Assembly (NCBI GenBank): GCA_023101885.1
Contig: JALPQD010000518.1
Coordinates: 617,241-681,240 of the forward strand
Source of the DNA: Typhlomys cinereus
Taxonomy: Eukaryota > Chordata > Mammalia > Rodentia > Platacanthomyidae
Length of the DNA stretch: 64,000 bases
Reading direction: 5' to 3'
Position numbers and translations under genes: made by a program. Shown piece after piece: positions 36,131 through 47,996 of this stretch; positions within the stretch are counted from its first letter, which is position 1; every line of letters starts with the position of its first letter. A model generated the notes under the pieces. That model ran no database searches, was not told the DNA's origin, and saw nothing but the letters and a program-made list of their open reading frames with translations.

Positions 36131-36250
36131 CCTGAATGGATGCTCTGAGAACCTGCAAAGCAAATTTTTGTTGTAAATGCTGAGGAATGCCTGAGGTCTG
36201 AATGGATGGCCTGAGGACCTAGAAAGCAAGCTTGTGTTGTAAACTCTGAG
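36131..36250. repeat. Two-unit tandem repeat, 66 bp period, inside the ERV
   Basis: 'cctgaatggatgctctgag...' at 36131 is followed 66 bp later by 'tctgaatggatggcctgag...' at 36197. Both end in a 'gttgtaaa(t/c)(g/t)ctgag' segment. The units are clearly diverged. Confidence 0.75.
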
Positions 36251-36260
36251 ACCTTACCTC

Positions 36261-36461
36261 TTACCATTTGTATTTAAGTAGGACAATTAGCACTAAAATG
36301 CCAACTCCAAAAGTTAACCAAGTTACCAATTTTACTGGTGAAAAGAAGCCAGGTATCCTGTCCAATAAATGTTTGTCAAAGGACCCAGCAGTAATAATTT
36401 GAACTTTAGTCCCATTAATTTTTGATATGTCAAAGGATAGTTTGAAACAATCCAGGTTCCA
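36261..36461 (-). pseudogene. ERV env remnant: transmembrane-subunit C-terminal end
   Basis: On the minus strand an open stretch of 66 codons ends at TAA (36261-36263). It contains an Asn-Gly-Thr glycosylation site, then a Trp-flanked hydrophobic segment of about 18 residues (Leu, Ile, Val, Gly), then a very short Lys/Tyr/Trp tail. This is the layout of the membrane-anchor end of a retroviral Env transmembrane subunit. The sequence upstream is closed by a stop at 36462-36464, so the surface subunit and fusion region are absent. The assignment rests on layout and position before the 3' LTR rather than a strong family match. Confidence 0.6.
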
Positions 36462-36676
36462 TTAATATTGGTGGGCAGGAGGCACATGGTCCTCCTGGAC
36501 TCCCCTCTTAGGGGCAGGAAGAGCAGTGCTCAAGACACATTTAAAGCATTTTTTTTCTTTCTTTCCCTGCTGGGAGGGGAATTTCACATTTGTCAGCTTG
36601 GGCATGTCTGCTGGTATTTTAGCTATCCCGGTAGGCAGATGGATCCTCAGAGAAACTCCTTAAGTAACTCAGGCCA

Positions 36677-36890
36677 AAATCTTTCAAGGAAAAAGGAAGC
36701 ATGAACCTGAGTTGACCCAAATGCACTTAGAATATCCTGAAAACAGACTATGCTGGGTTCGGCATTTATCCTTCTTTGTTGGGTTTGGCATTTATCCTTC
36801 TTTGTTTTAAAGAAATCAGGTCTGGCAAGGTGCAGGCTTGAATTCCCATTCAACCTTAGTAGGAGTACACATGGAAGCATGTAATTAGAA
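36677..36890. repeat. ERV internal direct duplication, copy b (with an extra 26 bp tandem unit)
   Basis: Matches 35756-35943 but carries two tandem copies of a 26 bp unit (36755-36780 and 36781-36806, beginning GGGTT(C/T)GGCATTTATCC) where copy a has one. Confidence 0.92.
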
Positions 36891-37553
36891 AGAAGATTTG
36901 TCCCCAAGAAAGTGAGCTCATACATACCAGGAGAAGGAAGAAATTCTAATGAACGTTTTAGAAGACAATTATACTTTCTTGGTTACTAGATTTGATGGGA
37001 TAAAATTCTATAAAAGAAGTCAGAGGAATGAGCAAGTTTGATCAAGCAATATCATAATGGCTTTGTTATTTTGGGAACACATGGAAAAACCTTTAAGAAC
37101 ACAGTGGCATTTTTATTTGTAGTCCCATTAAAGATTAGAACCAAGTGAGAAAATTTTTCATGAAAGAAAACTTACAATCTATCAGAAAAATAATTGTGAT
37201 CAGTATAAAACATAACTAGTTAAGGCCTTAGATGTTACCAAAATTATTTTTCTTATTTTTAAGTATGCATACTTGTATGTAAAAATAGCATGCCAAAATT
37301 TTTTATATCCGCATGCAACAGAAATGAAAAAAAATTGAAGTGGCCACAGAAACAATACACATATGTAAACACAGAACATATAACATGAACAAGCACATGA
37401 ACATTTTACCAGCAACTGTCTTAATATTACCCTTGAAAGCTTTATCAAAGGTGGATTAACATTTAGGAAAACCTTATTTAAAACAAGACCTCACATTAGT
37501 TAAGTCCGGCAGCTTAGCTTAATTATGAAAAACATCTAGCAAGGAAGACATTC

Positions 37554-37727
37554 TTATCCATAGTCCAGTTCCCACATATCCTCTGGGGGGATCCAAGGTG
37601 CTAAAATCACAGCCTCATTCCAGAATTCCTCTAGGCTAGCAGCCTTAACCTTGAGGCCTCTAGTCTCTAGGAGAGATTTTAAAACACATATCTGGGGCTC
37701 CTTACAGTGTGAGGGGAGGTTGCCCAT
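37554..37727 (-). pseudogene. ERV gag remnant: matrix N-terminal stub
   Basis: On the minus strand an ATG at 37727 opens a 57-codon frame that ends at TAA (37554-37556). It starts Met-Gly-Asn, the context for N-terminal myristoylation, and continues with a helical segment (LKSLLETRGLKVKAASLEEF) and a Trp-Ile-Pro motif. This resembles the matrix domain start of betaretroviral Gag, which targets assembly to membranes. It lies about 500 nt after the primer-binding site, as expected for gag. The rest of gag is missing or unreadable. Confidence 0.7.
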
Positions 37728-38218
37728 TTTTCTAAAGACTAGAGATTAGACCAAAAGAGGCTCAGATGAGACAAGGAATGTATCAGGCCCAAATGTCTTA
37801 TGCTTGGTGGGGGACTTCCAAAGTTCATTACTCCCCCTGGGCTGTATGCACATATAGTCAGGCCAATTCAATGTAATCAAGCCTTGTCGCCAAGTTCTGA
37901 AGGGACCAATTTCCCATGTGAACTCCCCAAGAAAACCCTTGATTTAGAGGGGCTCTTTAATTGTGCGGAAATCAAATGAACAATTGGGGTTCCTTGATTA
38001 TTGGCAAATCAAGCGAGCGATTGTTTTCCTAATCTAAAGTGGGCTCCTTGATCATCAGCAAATCAAGTGAGTGATTATGTTCCTAAAGACAAACAGGGAA
38101 AGGGGAAGAGGAGGGGGCCACCTGATTACTTTTAGGCACCGTAAGCACACAGTACACAAAACCAAAGGGGCTGCTCACCAAACTTTACCGGAATGGGATC
38201 TCATCTACACCGAAGTCA

Positions 38219-38238
38219 GCACCACGTTGGAGCATCAA
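38219..38238 (-). other. ERV primer-binding site, lysine-tRNA type (degraded)
   Basis: Directly after the 5' LTR on the minus strand. It contains CCAACGTGG, the core of the binding site complementary to the 3' end of tRNA-Lys(1,2) used by many class II elements. Differences at the start look like CpG decay, and there is one extra C. Confidence 0.65.
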
Positions 38239-38239
38239 T

Positions 38240-38668
38240 TGTTGCCATATCCCCCACCAGGCCAGCCGGGGGGTGGGGATGAGAGGGAAACAGCAGGGCC
38301 TTCGGGCTAGAGGTGAATGGGCGAGCTGGCAACAGGGTCCACCACCAGATCCCAGGAAACAGGTGAGAAGCAGCAGTGGATGAGATGCCGCAGATTCAGA
38401 GTCATTAAGGGCATTTGGGCTTATATAGGGTCAGGGTCCAATCAGGTGTGCTGTCCCTCCTCAGAGGGGGAGGGGGGACAGCCACCAGTCATTTAGCTGT
38501 TTACTAGGTGTCCATTGCAGATGCAGGTTAGATGGCCGCCTCCCATTGGTTGTTCATCCCTCCAACTGCATGGCCCTTTATTGGGACCCTCTGGGGCATG
38601 TCTGTATATCCAGGCTTATCCTGAATTCAGGAGCTGGGCTAGGGCCTCCCTGAATTGGTAGTGCCACA
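38240..38668 (-). repeat. 5' LTR of the ERV
   Basis: 429 bp with TG...CA ends and a TATATAAG-like box ('cctatataagc' on the minus strand, near 38420). It lies next to the primer-binding site, so it is the 5' LTR. Differences from the 35060 LTR are spread along its length. Confidence 0.9.
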
Positions 38669-38674
38669 GTTCGG

Positions 38675-39069
38675 TAATCATGTAAGCCTTCAAGTTGTCT
38701 TTGTGTTAGAAAACTTTACTTTCTCCCTAGATCATATGGATATTTTTTCCAGGTATATCAGCCTGGATTGACATTGTTGCTCATTCAATATTTGAAGTAT
38801 GTCTCTCCAAGCTCTTCTTGCTTTTACACTTTCCATTGAGAAGTCATTTGTTATTTTAACAGGTTTACCTTTATTAAAAGTGACTTTTATTTTCCTTGAA
38901 GCTCTCAGCACCTTTTCTTTGTCTTGAATGTGGAGTGTTTTGACTATTATTTGCCATGGCAAGTTTCTATTTGGTCATCTCTGTTTGGGGTGTGGAATGC
39001 CTCTTGTATTTGGATGGGCCTCTCATTCTTTAGATGAGGGAAGTTTTCCTTTATGATAATTTGAAAAAT
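38675..39069 (-). mobile_element. 5' portion of the ERV-split L1 (part of ORF1)
   Basis: On the minus strand it encodes the RNA-binding C-terminal part of ORF1p; the frame at 38732-38962 contains ITNDFSMESVKARRAWRDIL, matching the ORF1 remnants at 43810 and 52863. The match to L1 ends at 39069, so the insertion was 5'-truncated within ORF1. It joins 35059 when the ERV and one duplicate of its target site are removed. Confidence 0.88.
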
Positions 39070-42000
39070 AACTTTCTTGGCATAGTTATTTAGTTATTTA
39101 TATGCAATAAAATTGAGGTACATCTTGGGAACAGATGTCATTGAGAATGTTATAGAATATATACTACATCGCGGTAACTTTCTAAAATGTAAACAGTTAT
39201 CAATATGATACATATGACATCCCAGTATTACAAACATGGGAAATAAACCTGAACTGTAACATATTTTCATCATCCTATTTTCAGATTGTAATAAAAAACG
39301 AGCTTTTAATAAACCTTACTTTCATAAAAGAACAGATAATATCAAGAGTAAATTAAAATGGAAATTTAATAATAAATGAATAATATATTTTCATTTGAAT
39401 TTATCTTAAATTAATTTTGAGTAAATGGTATTTCTTTATTTTCTTTTTGTTTTTTGATTTTTTCTAAGACATAAATTCATTGTGTTTCAACCTGACTTGC
39501 GACACACAATCCACATGCTGTAGTTTTTCCTTTGAGGGCTGGTATTACAAAAGTGTGTGCAGATACACTGTAGCCACAGATGCGAGCCACCCTGTTCATT
39601 TGCTATAGGGCCTTTGTTTGGCTTTCCATCATCATGATTTAAGGATCACAGAGGTGCTTTCTAATCATGACCACAGTGACAGAAAAAAGTTGTTTCTCTC
39701 ATTACCAAGTGAAAATTAGCAAGGCCTGTGGTTCTTTTGTGATGCTCACAAAACTGACTAAGAAACTAATTATAGCCCAGGAAAACAGTTTATGAAAAGG
39801 TGAAAGAATAGCTAGTAACTAGTCTGTTGCCCAAAGAACTTCAAATACTTGGTTTTGAAAAACTTTCATATTTCACTTGAACCCCTAATTTAGACAGACC
39901 CTATTTTGTTTCTGAATATTATACCCAGCCTGTTACTTCAACAGAATGCCTTACCATTCCAAATACCTTTCAATTGGATCTACTAGCACACATTCTTTCT
40001 GTTCTGTCCAGTAAGATGTAAAAATCTACTGAATTTATGAATTGATGTAACACTTAAGGTAGTTATTTATTATTTGTTATGTTTAGTTTGGCCAACATAG
40101 CAAATATGTTTGAATTCACTATGAACATTAGGAGTAATTAAAAATCAGTGCCTTCTTTACATGTTGTTGCAAGGAAATAAATATTCTCAGACACAGTTAA
40201 CAGGGAATGTAAAATGATTAACAATTATTATTAGAAACCTCTAAGAAACAAAATCATCATTTCCTTAAGTTGGGCTTTGACCTTTGGGGAGCCAATAAGT
40301 TATAAAGAAAGTCTGAAAATTCATTGGTCCATCAAATACATTTTTGTGTGTTCACTGTTTATTCTTAATTAAAAAAACATAGAAATGTTTTCTCACATAT
40401 GCAATAAAAATTCATTTAAAAACATCACTGTGTACTGTTTCCATAGAAACTCTACACGTTTTTTGTTTTTATTTCTGGGAAACTGACATGTATATGTTCT
40501 ATTACTAGGTGATGAAGTCTAACAAAAACTTTGGATGTTGTGTTAGGTCTCTTCTGCTTGTCTTTCTGCTGTTATTTTCCACCCACCTATTGTGTCTCTG
40601 GCAAATGATGAATGGCACTCCATTTCTTGAGTGGCTTGCCAAGTGCTTCATAGTACATCCAGTCAGTGGTAACCATGGGAGGGTCTGGATGGAGTGAGAA
40701 TCCTGATGTTACAGTATTGGTTTCCATAGCTTCCTTCTCATTGGATGACCAGGTCTATCATTCAGAAGCAGAGGCCTCAGTCTATTGTCAGAACTCTTAC
40801 ACAGAACTCTCTCTTCATTTCACTCCCATTTCTCATTATTGGGTATCTCATGTTTAGCTATATTGACTGAATTGTTCGTTGTGGTACTATACAACTAAAA
40901 TGTAGACTTCTTGTAACACTCTTCTCAATTGATCTTAAGAGTCACAATCTCCAAACCTCTCCGCATAACAGAGACAGGGAGAGCTTTCAGTTTAGAAAGT
41001 TTTGAGAGCTACTGCTTCATATTTCAGATGAGGATCTTTCTCTGATTGTTTAGCATATTCTTTCTCTAATCCACAGATAGTGAATTTCTTTTCCTAGATT
41101 GTCAAAAATCTTTTTTTATATTTTTATTATATTTACAGTGAAAAATTTGCAATATAACTGGAGACTGACTAATAATTAGAAACAAAAGTATAGATCTGAT
41201 TTTTCTTGACCTTCATTTTCAATACCGCATGTGTGCATGTGTGCACACAGGCGTGCGCATGCACAGAAAAGCAGATCTGTGATTTAATTTGGTATAGATT
41301 TTTCACTAAGAACTCTTGGGAAAATTCTGTGAAATTACATAATTTCAGAATACTAATCTCTAAAACTCCTCATGTATTTGAGGTATGTATAAAATGGGAT
41401 ATAAGAACAGGAGAACACTTTATTTGATCGAATTAAAGGTGTTAACTACAGAATTTTAATGGACATAAACCAATGACTTCAGGAAAATAAGTTACCTTGG
41501 AAATAGCAATTGTAACTTCACATTTCAAGGTTACATAATAATACAGTCTATTTCACTAATTTTCTTTTAGTAGAAAAAGAGAAAGGGACAAAGTCTTTTG
41601 GAGATCTCTTATGCATCATATTTAGCAGGCATTATTCCCTCGAGTAATCTTTAGACCAAGTGGTTGTTCTGATAATTTGGAAAATTTCCAGAAATAATGA
41701 TGTTTTGAAAAACAATTTGGGAATAATTAAAGCTGTTATAACATTTGAACTCCAAGTGAGCCTTTGTACAGTTGTTACCTTGTGAACACCCTCAGCATCA
41801 CTATTAAGGACAATTATTTCACTTAGGTACTTTTTAGGTTCTGCTTTGTGATTTTTATAACTTCTGTGTTCACAAGAACTAGTTAGTAACATGAAGAGTA
41901 TTGTCTCTTGATTCTGCTAGGTCACTCACCTTTTATTTTGGCTTCAATATTCTAAATGAGATTTTCTTCTAATTTTGACTAAAACAAATCAAATAATGCT

Positions 42001-42357
42001 GCTTGGACAAAATATTATTTATATGTTTATAAATATGAGAATTTTATACTCATATGTATCTCTTATTTATTTATTCAGCAAAAATCCTTCCATTAATTCA
42101 AATACTACATTGGCAAGTGCATATATAAAGATCTATAACTTGGGAAAAATATCTGGCATAATTTTTCTAAAAATAAGCCATCTTCCACACCTAAATTCTA
42201 AACATTGATTATCCTCATGTAATTTATGAATTCACACTTGCAAATAAGATTCCAGCAAATTATTGGAAAATATTAACTTAAAAATAAGTATTTTTATTTT
42301 GGTTGCATATACATGCACTTTTACTTAGTAAGTACTTATTAATTTTGATTTCTTTTT
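39070..42357. other. Intronic sequence, mostly unassigned; one B1-like relic
   Basis: AT-rich. About 39450-39600 has a weak minus-strand B1-like pattern ('gtaataccagccctcaaagg' and 'gcaagtcaggttgaaacaca' on the reverse complement). A (TG/CA) patch lies near 41227-41265. No exon found; the ORFs at 40509-40857 lack recognisable features. Confidence 0.45.
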
Positions 42358-42440
42358 ATGGTGCTCAAAATCAAAACCAAGGTTATTATCCATGCTATAT
42401 AGGTATTTTTGCTACTGAACTACTGAATTAATTATGCCTT
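42358..42440 (-). repeat. Worn ID-like SINE fragment
   Basis: Plus strand 'ggtgctcaaaatcaaaacc...catgctatataggta...ctactgaactac' is the degraded reverse complement of the ID consensus 'ggtgctggggatcgaaccc...catgctaggcaagc...ctactgagctac'. Confidence 0.5.
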
Positions 42441-42724
42441 TTCCTACAGTTAGATCAATAGGAATACTATAAAAGTAAACATTTATTCAATATATTTGAC
42501 AATCAATATCTTTTGTAATATTAATCCATTTATATTGCATATTGTTATATATGTAATATTTATTCAATTTTATAAAATGCTAATTCTTTCTTTGATGTAT
42601 TTCTTTTAATTAGCTTATTTAACAAATCTTTATTGACTATTTCTAGTACACAAGATACTGTTTACTAGTACTGATGGAATGACGTTGAATAAAAGAGAAA
42701 TCTTACAATTATTAAAAGTTAGAG

Positions 42725-43038
42725 CTCCCTTTTCACGCCACCCCGCTACTCCAGTCAGGACACGCGCGGTCCAGCCGGACCTCACCCCGCGCCCTAGGAT
42801 CCCAGGTCAGCCCACAGGGACTGGGCTCCGACTCCCACCATTCAGCCGGAGCCGCACAGGGGTCGAGGGGAGGGACCAGGAGGACCTCCTCCTGCGCCCG
42901 GACCCCGCCCCAGCTGCCCTCGGTTTAAATAGCTCCACGCCGACGCGCCCATCCTCCCTTTTCACCCCACCCCGCTACGCCCCTCGACGAGCGCGCACGG
43001 TCCAGCCAGGCCTCACCCCGCGCCTTAGGACCCCAGGC
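42725..43038 (+). promoter_or_regulatory. L1 5'-UTR promoter with two related GC-rich units
   Basis: Unit A starts at 42725 and unit B at 42954, about 229 bp apart. Both begin CTCCCTTTTCAC(G/C)CCACCCCGC and share 'ggtccagcc' and 'ctcaccccgcgcc(c/t)tagga'. Unit B is cut short at about 43038, where the ORF1 leader begins. CpGs are dense here while the surroundings are AT-rich. Rodent L1s commonly use tandem ~200 bp monomers as internal pol II promoters; the same role is inferred here. Frames through it (42679-43074) are not genes. Confidence 0.8.
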
Positions 43039-43082
43039 CAAATAATTCAGTTTAGTGAAATTGAGAGAGCTTAAGAGTTAAA

Positions 43083-44139
43083 ATGACAATGCCAAAGTCA
43101 AAGTGCAAATCCATGAGAAGCAACACTCAAGTAAACAAATTTCCCACTGAAGAAATTAATCCCATAATGTTAGACTCCAACAAGAACAAACCCACGGAAA
43201 AAGGCCAAGAAAGCCTCACCCAGGATAAGGTCTTTCAAAATATGATCATTACCAGGTTCAATACTATGAAAGAGGAAATCCGGGAGGAATTACATAATCG
43301 AATCAATCGCTTTGAAGAGGAACACAACAGATATCTGGAGGAGTTGAGAAAAACAGTGCAAGAAACAAAAAGTGGCATAGAGCAGTTAAAACAAACTCAA
43401 GCAGAGTTTAAAACTGAGCTAAAAGACAAGTTATCTTCAACCCAGAACACCACAGAGAGTCTTATCAACAGAACTAACGAAGCAGAAAACAGAATTTCAT
43501 ACCTTGAAGATAAAGTGGGAGTACTAACCAGCTCAATGTAAGAGGTGGTTAAAGCCAAAAAGATACTTAAGAGATATGGGACACCCTGAAGAAGCCTAAC
43601 ATGCGTATTCATGGAATACCAGAGCAAGAATCTCAAAATACCACCCCTGAGGAAATTTTTCAAACAATCATCAAGGAAAACTTTCCTCATCTAAAAAAAG
43701 AGAGGCCCATCCATATACAAGAGGCATTCCGCACCCCAAACAGATACGACCAAAATAGAAGCACGCGCGGCAAATAATAGTTAAAACACTCCACATTCAA
43801 GATAAAGAAATGGTGCTGAGAGCTTCAAGGGAGAAAAAACAAGTCACTTTTAAAGGTAAACCTATGAAAATAACAAATGACTTCTCAGTCGAAACAGTAA
43901 AAGCAAGAAGAGCTTGGAGAGACATACTTCAAGTATTGAATGAGCAAAAATGTCAACCCAGGCTGATTTACCCTGCAAAACTATCAGTCATGATCGAGGG
44001 AGAAAGATAAATTTTCCAGCACAAAGACAACTTTAAGGGATACATGTCCACCAAACCAGGCTTTCAAAAAATGCTAGAAATGATACTCCAGCGTGAAGAA
44101 ACAAACAGGCATATCCAGAAGAACAGAAGGCAAATATAA
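43083..44139 (+). pseudogene. Broken L1 ORF1 (RNA-binding chaperone)
   Basis: ORF1p normally trimerises through a coiled coil and coats L1 RNA. Codons 1-152 (43083-43541) are open and show the N-terminal region, then a long coiled-coil segment (from about residue 55 to 150, with EELRKTVQETK and EAENRISYLEDKVG). The frame ends at a TAA where the copy at 51325 has GAA ('tcaatgtaaga' versus 'tcaatggaaga'), a nonsense change. The C-terminal RNA-binding part continues out of frame; 43810-44010 reads ITNDFSVETVKARRAWRDIL and stops at a second nonsense change. Confidence 0.9.
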
Positions 44140-44189
44140 CACCATTAAAAGTGAAGCAATATACTTATAAAAGCTACTAAACATAATAA

Positions 44190-47100
44190 ATGTCTGGAAT
44201 TAATAGTTTCTCCATTATAACAATAATGTTAATGGACTTAATTCACCGATCAAGAGACACAGATTACAAACTTGGATTACAAATCACAATCCATCAATCT
44301 GCTGCCTGCAGGAAACCCATCTCACCACAAAAGATAGGCACGCTCTAAAAATAAAAGGCTTGTCAACAATTCAAGCAAATGGAAGCAGAAAACAGGCAGG
44401 GGTAGCCATTATGCTATCAGACAAAGTGGATTTCAAACCAAAGAAAATTATAAGAGGCACGGATGGGATACTACATTTTAATCAGAGGTACAATTCACCA
44501 GGAAGACTTCACAATACTGAACATACATGCACCCAATACGGGCTCCTCCACATTCATTAAGAAAACCCTACAGCGTCTCAAGCAAGAAATCAACCCCCAA
44601 ACGATAATTCTTGGGGACTTCAACACCGCCCTCTCAACATGGCATAGATCAACAGGTCAAAAGCTTAACAGAGAAACTTTGGAACTTAATCAAACCCTGA
44701 AAGAAATGGACCTTACAGATCTCTATCGAACTTTTCACCCACGCACCAAAGAATACACATTTTTCTCAGCAGCACATGGAACTTTCTCCAAAATCGATCA
44801 CATATTGGGCCACAAAATGAATCTACACATATACAAGAAAGTTGAAATTCTAACCTGTGCCCTATCAGACCACCACGGCCTAAAGCTGGACATCCACAAC
44901 ACATCAAACAAGAGAAAATATACTAACTCCTGGAAACTTAACACTATGATGCTGAATGAGAACTGGATTCAGGAAGAAATTAAAAAGGAAATTCAAGATT
45001 TCCTGAAAGTGAATGATAACGAAAATACAACTTACCAAAATCTCTGGGACACAATGACAGCTGTTCTAAGAGGTAAGTTCATAGCTCTTAATGCCTACGT
45101 CAAAAAAATGGAAACATCAGAAATAAACAACTTAACAATGCAGCTTAAAGCTTTAGAGAAACTAGAGCAATCTGATCCCAAAAGCAGTAGAAGAGAGGAG
45201 ATTAGCAAAATAAGGAAAGAAATATCTGAAATCGAGATTAAGAAAACGATAGAAAAAATCAACCAGTCAAAAAGCTGGTTCTTTGAAAAAATCAACAGGA
45301 TTGATACACCCCTAGCTAAACTAAGCAAAAGCAAGAGAAAGAAAACCCAAATTAACAAAATTAGAAATGAAAATGGAGTTATCACTACTGATACCCAAGA
45401 AATCCAGAGAATTATAACATCATATTTCAAAAACTTATTCTCTGTGAAGTTTGACAAAACAAAAGAGATGGATGAATTTCTAAGTAAAGACAACTTATCT
45501 AAATTGAATCAGGAAGTTGTGAATTATTTAAATAGTCCTATAACATATAAGGAAATTAGGAAGTAATTTTGAATCTTCCCACCAAAAAATGTCCTGGAAC
45601 AGATGGATTCAGCACAGAGTTCTACCAGACATTTAAGGAGTTAATAACACCAATACTCCTTAAACTGTTCCATCAAATAGCAAAGGAAGGAACACTACCA
45701 AATTCCTTCTATGAACCTAATATCGTTTTAATCCCAAAACCTAATAAAGATTCACTTAAAAAAGAAAACTATAGGCCGATCTCCCTGATGAATACAGACG
45801 CAAAGATTCTCAACAAAGTCTTAGCAAATCGGATTCAAAAACATATTAAAAAGATCACTCATGGGGACCAAGTAGGCTTCATCCCCGGCACACAAGGTTG
45901 GTTCAACATACGCAAATCAATAAATGTAATTCATCATGTAAACCAGTCCAAAGTCCAAGACCACATGATACACTCGATAGATGCAGAAAAAGCTTTTGAC
46001 AAGATCCAACAGCCTTTTATGATCAAAACGCTAGAAACAGTGGGAATGGAAGGAACCTTAATCAATATAATAAAAGCTGTATACAACAAGCCCACAGCAA
46101 GGATTATGCTCAATGGGGAACAATTGGAAGCATTCCCACTTCGATCAGGAACTAGACAAGGCTGTCCACTCTCACCACTTCTATTCAATATTGTACTTGA
46201 AGTCTTAGCTGAAGCCATAAGACAAGAAAGGGACATAAGAGGGATTCAAATCGGCAAGGAAGAAGTCAAACTATCCCTATTTGCAGATGACATGATCTTA
46301 TACCTGAAGGATCCCAAAAACTCCATCAGGAAGCTCCTGGAAATAATTGAGAAGTTCAGCAGGGTGGCAGGATACAAAATAAATGTGCAAAAATCAGAGG
46401 CCTTCCTATATGCCCAGAATGAAAGAAGTGAAAAAGCCTTGAGAGAAACAATACCATTTACTATAGCCCCTAAAAAAATGAAATACCTTGGTATAAACTT
46501 AACCAAGGAGGTAAAAGACCTTTACAATGAAAACTTTAAAACCCTAAAGAAAGAAATAGCAGAAGACACCAGAAGGTGGAAAGACCTCCCTTGTTCCTGG
46601 ATTGGCAGAATCAACATCATAAAAATGACCATCCTACCAAAGGCAATATACAGATTCAATGCTATACCAATCAAAATCTCAAAGCAATTCTTCAAAGAAG
46701 TTGACCAAACAATCTCAAAGTTCATATGGAGGCACAAAAGACCCTGGATAGCAAAAACAATCCTGAGTAACAAAAACACAGGTGGAGGTATTACCATACC
46801 AAACCTAAGTCTATACTACAAATCCATAGTTATAAAGACAGCCTGGTACTGGCTCCAAAATAGACACACAGATCAATGGATAAGGATTGAAGACCCAGAT
46901 ATAAGCCCACAAAAATACAGCCATTTGGTCTTTGACAAAACGGCCCAAAGAATCCAATGGAAAAAGAACAGCATCTTCAACAAATGGTGCTGACAAAACT
47001 GGATCTCCACATGCAGAAGATTAAAGCTGGACCCGTACTTGTCACCATGTACAAGACTTAATTCCAAATGGATCAAGGACCTTGATATCAGGCCAGAGAG

Positions 47101-47996
47101 CTATAAAAACCATAGTTGAAAGGATAGGGCTGCTTGGGCTAGGCCAACATTTCCTAAACAGACATCCAATGGCACAGTCACTGCTACAAACTCTCAACAA
47201 TTGGGATCTTGTGAAATTAAAGAGCTTCTGTTCAGATAAAGAGATTATAACACGGGCTCAAAGGCAATCCACAGAATGGGAGAAAATCTTCACTAACCAC
47301 ACATCTGAGAGAACTCTGCTGTCCAGAGTGCACAAAGAACTTAGAAGACTAAACACCAAGGAAACCAATGGCCCAATTAAAAAATGGGCCCTGGAACTTA
47401 AAAGAAATTTTACCAGGGATGAAATTGAAATGTCTAACAAATATCTGAAAAAATGCTCCACTTCCTTAGTCATCAGGGAAATGCAAATCAAAACTTCCCT
47501 GAGATATCATCTCACCCTGGTCAGGATGGCAAAAATCCACAATACAAACAACAACAAATGCTGGAGAGGATGTGGAGAGAGGGGAACTCTCCTACATTCC
47601 TGGTGGGAATGCAGGCTCATAAAGCCACTCTGGCGAGCCGTCTGGAGATTCTTAAAGAAATTAAAGATTGAAATGCCATATGACCCTGCTATTCCACTTC
47701 TGGGAATAACCCCACATACAGCAGACGTTCACCTCGATAGCACAAGCACGACCATGTTCATAGCAGCACTGTTTACAATAGCAAAGTCATGGAATCAGCC
47801 CAAATGTCCAACAGTTGACAAGTGGATAAGGAAACGGTGGTACATCTATACAATGGAGTACTACTCAGCCATCAAAAATGATGAATTAGTGGAATTTGCC
47901 GGGAAATGGATGTCATTAGAAAAAATTATATTATGTGAAGTATCCCAGACCCAGAAAATTAAGCGCCATATGTACTCCCTAATAGGTGGCTCCTAG
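44190..47996 (+). pseudogene. Broken L1 ORF2 (endonuclease and reverse transcriptase)
   Basis: 3,807 bp, about the normal ORF2 length. The endonuclease motifs GDFN and SDHHG and the RT motifs [11 protein letters not shown] and LFADDM are intact. The C-terminal domain with a Cys/His pattern (about 47560-47605) is present. Lesions by comparison with other copies: a 1 bp loss near 44222, a 1 bp gain near 44466, a 1 bp loss near 45555, a TGA for Trp at 46991-46993, and a 1 bp gain near 47098. The three open blocks are 44463-45566, 45569-46993 and about 47082-47996. No active enzyme is expected. Confidence 0.93.

Larger units (their letters stand above)
35060..38668 (-). mobile_element. Class II (betaretrovirus-like) endogenous retrovirus, internally deleted, with two LTRs
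   Basis: Two similar ~420 bp LTRs (TG...CA ends) flank about 2.77 kb of internal sequence. Orientation is minus: a polypurine tract lies just before the 35471 LTR, and a primer-binding site lies next to the 38240 LTR. The flanks GTTTGG (35054-35059) and GTTCGG (38669-38674) are a 6 bp target duplication with one change, fitting class II elements. Internal remnants are a gag matrix stub and an env tail; no protease, polymerase or capsid sequence was recognised. It landed in ORF1 of the L1 at 30095-39069. LTRs differ at about 15 of the last 160 bp, so it is an old insertion. No complete viral gene remains. Confidence 0.9.

Noticed and set aside
36755..36806. Regular short repeats as a possible CRISPR-like array
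   Set aside because: Only two directly abutting 26 bp units with no spacers, inside a retroviral remnant in a mammalian genome.
42679..43074. 131-codon Pro/Arg-rich frame
   Set aside because: Lies over the L1 5' UTR promoter units; composition explains it.
44463..46993. Possible active L1 reverse transcriptase
   Set aside because: Motifs are intact, but at least three frameshifting indels and one nonsense codon divide ORF2, and ORF1 is broken as well.
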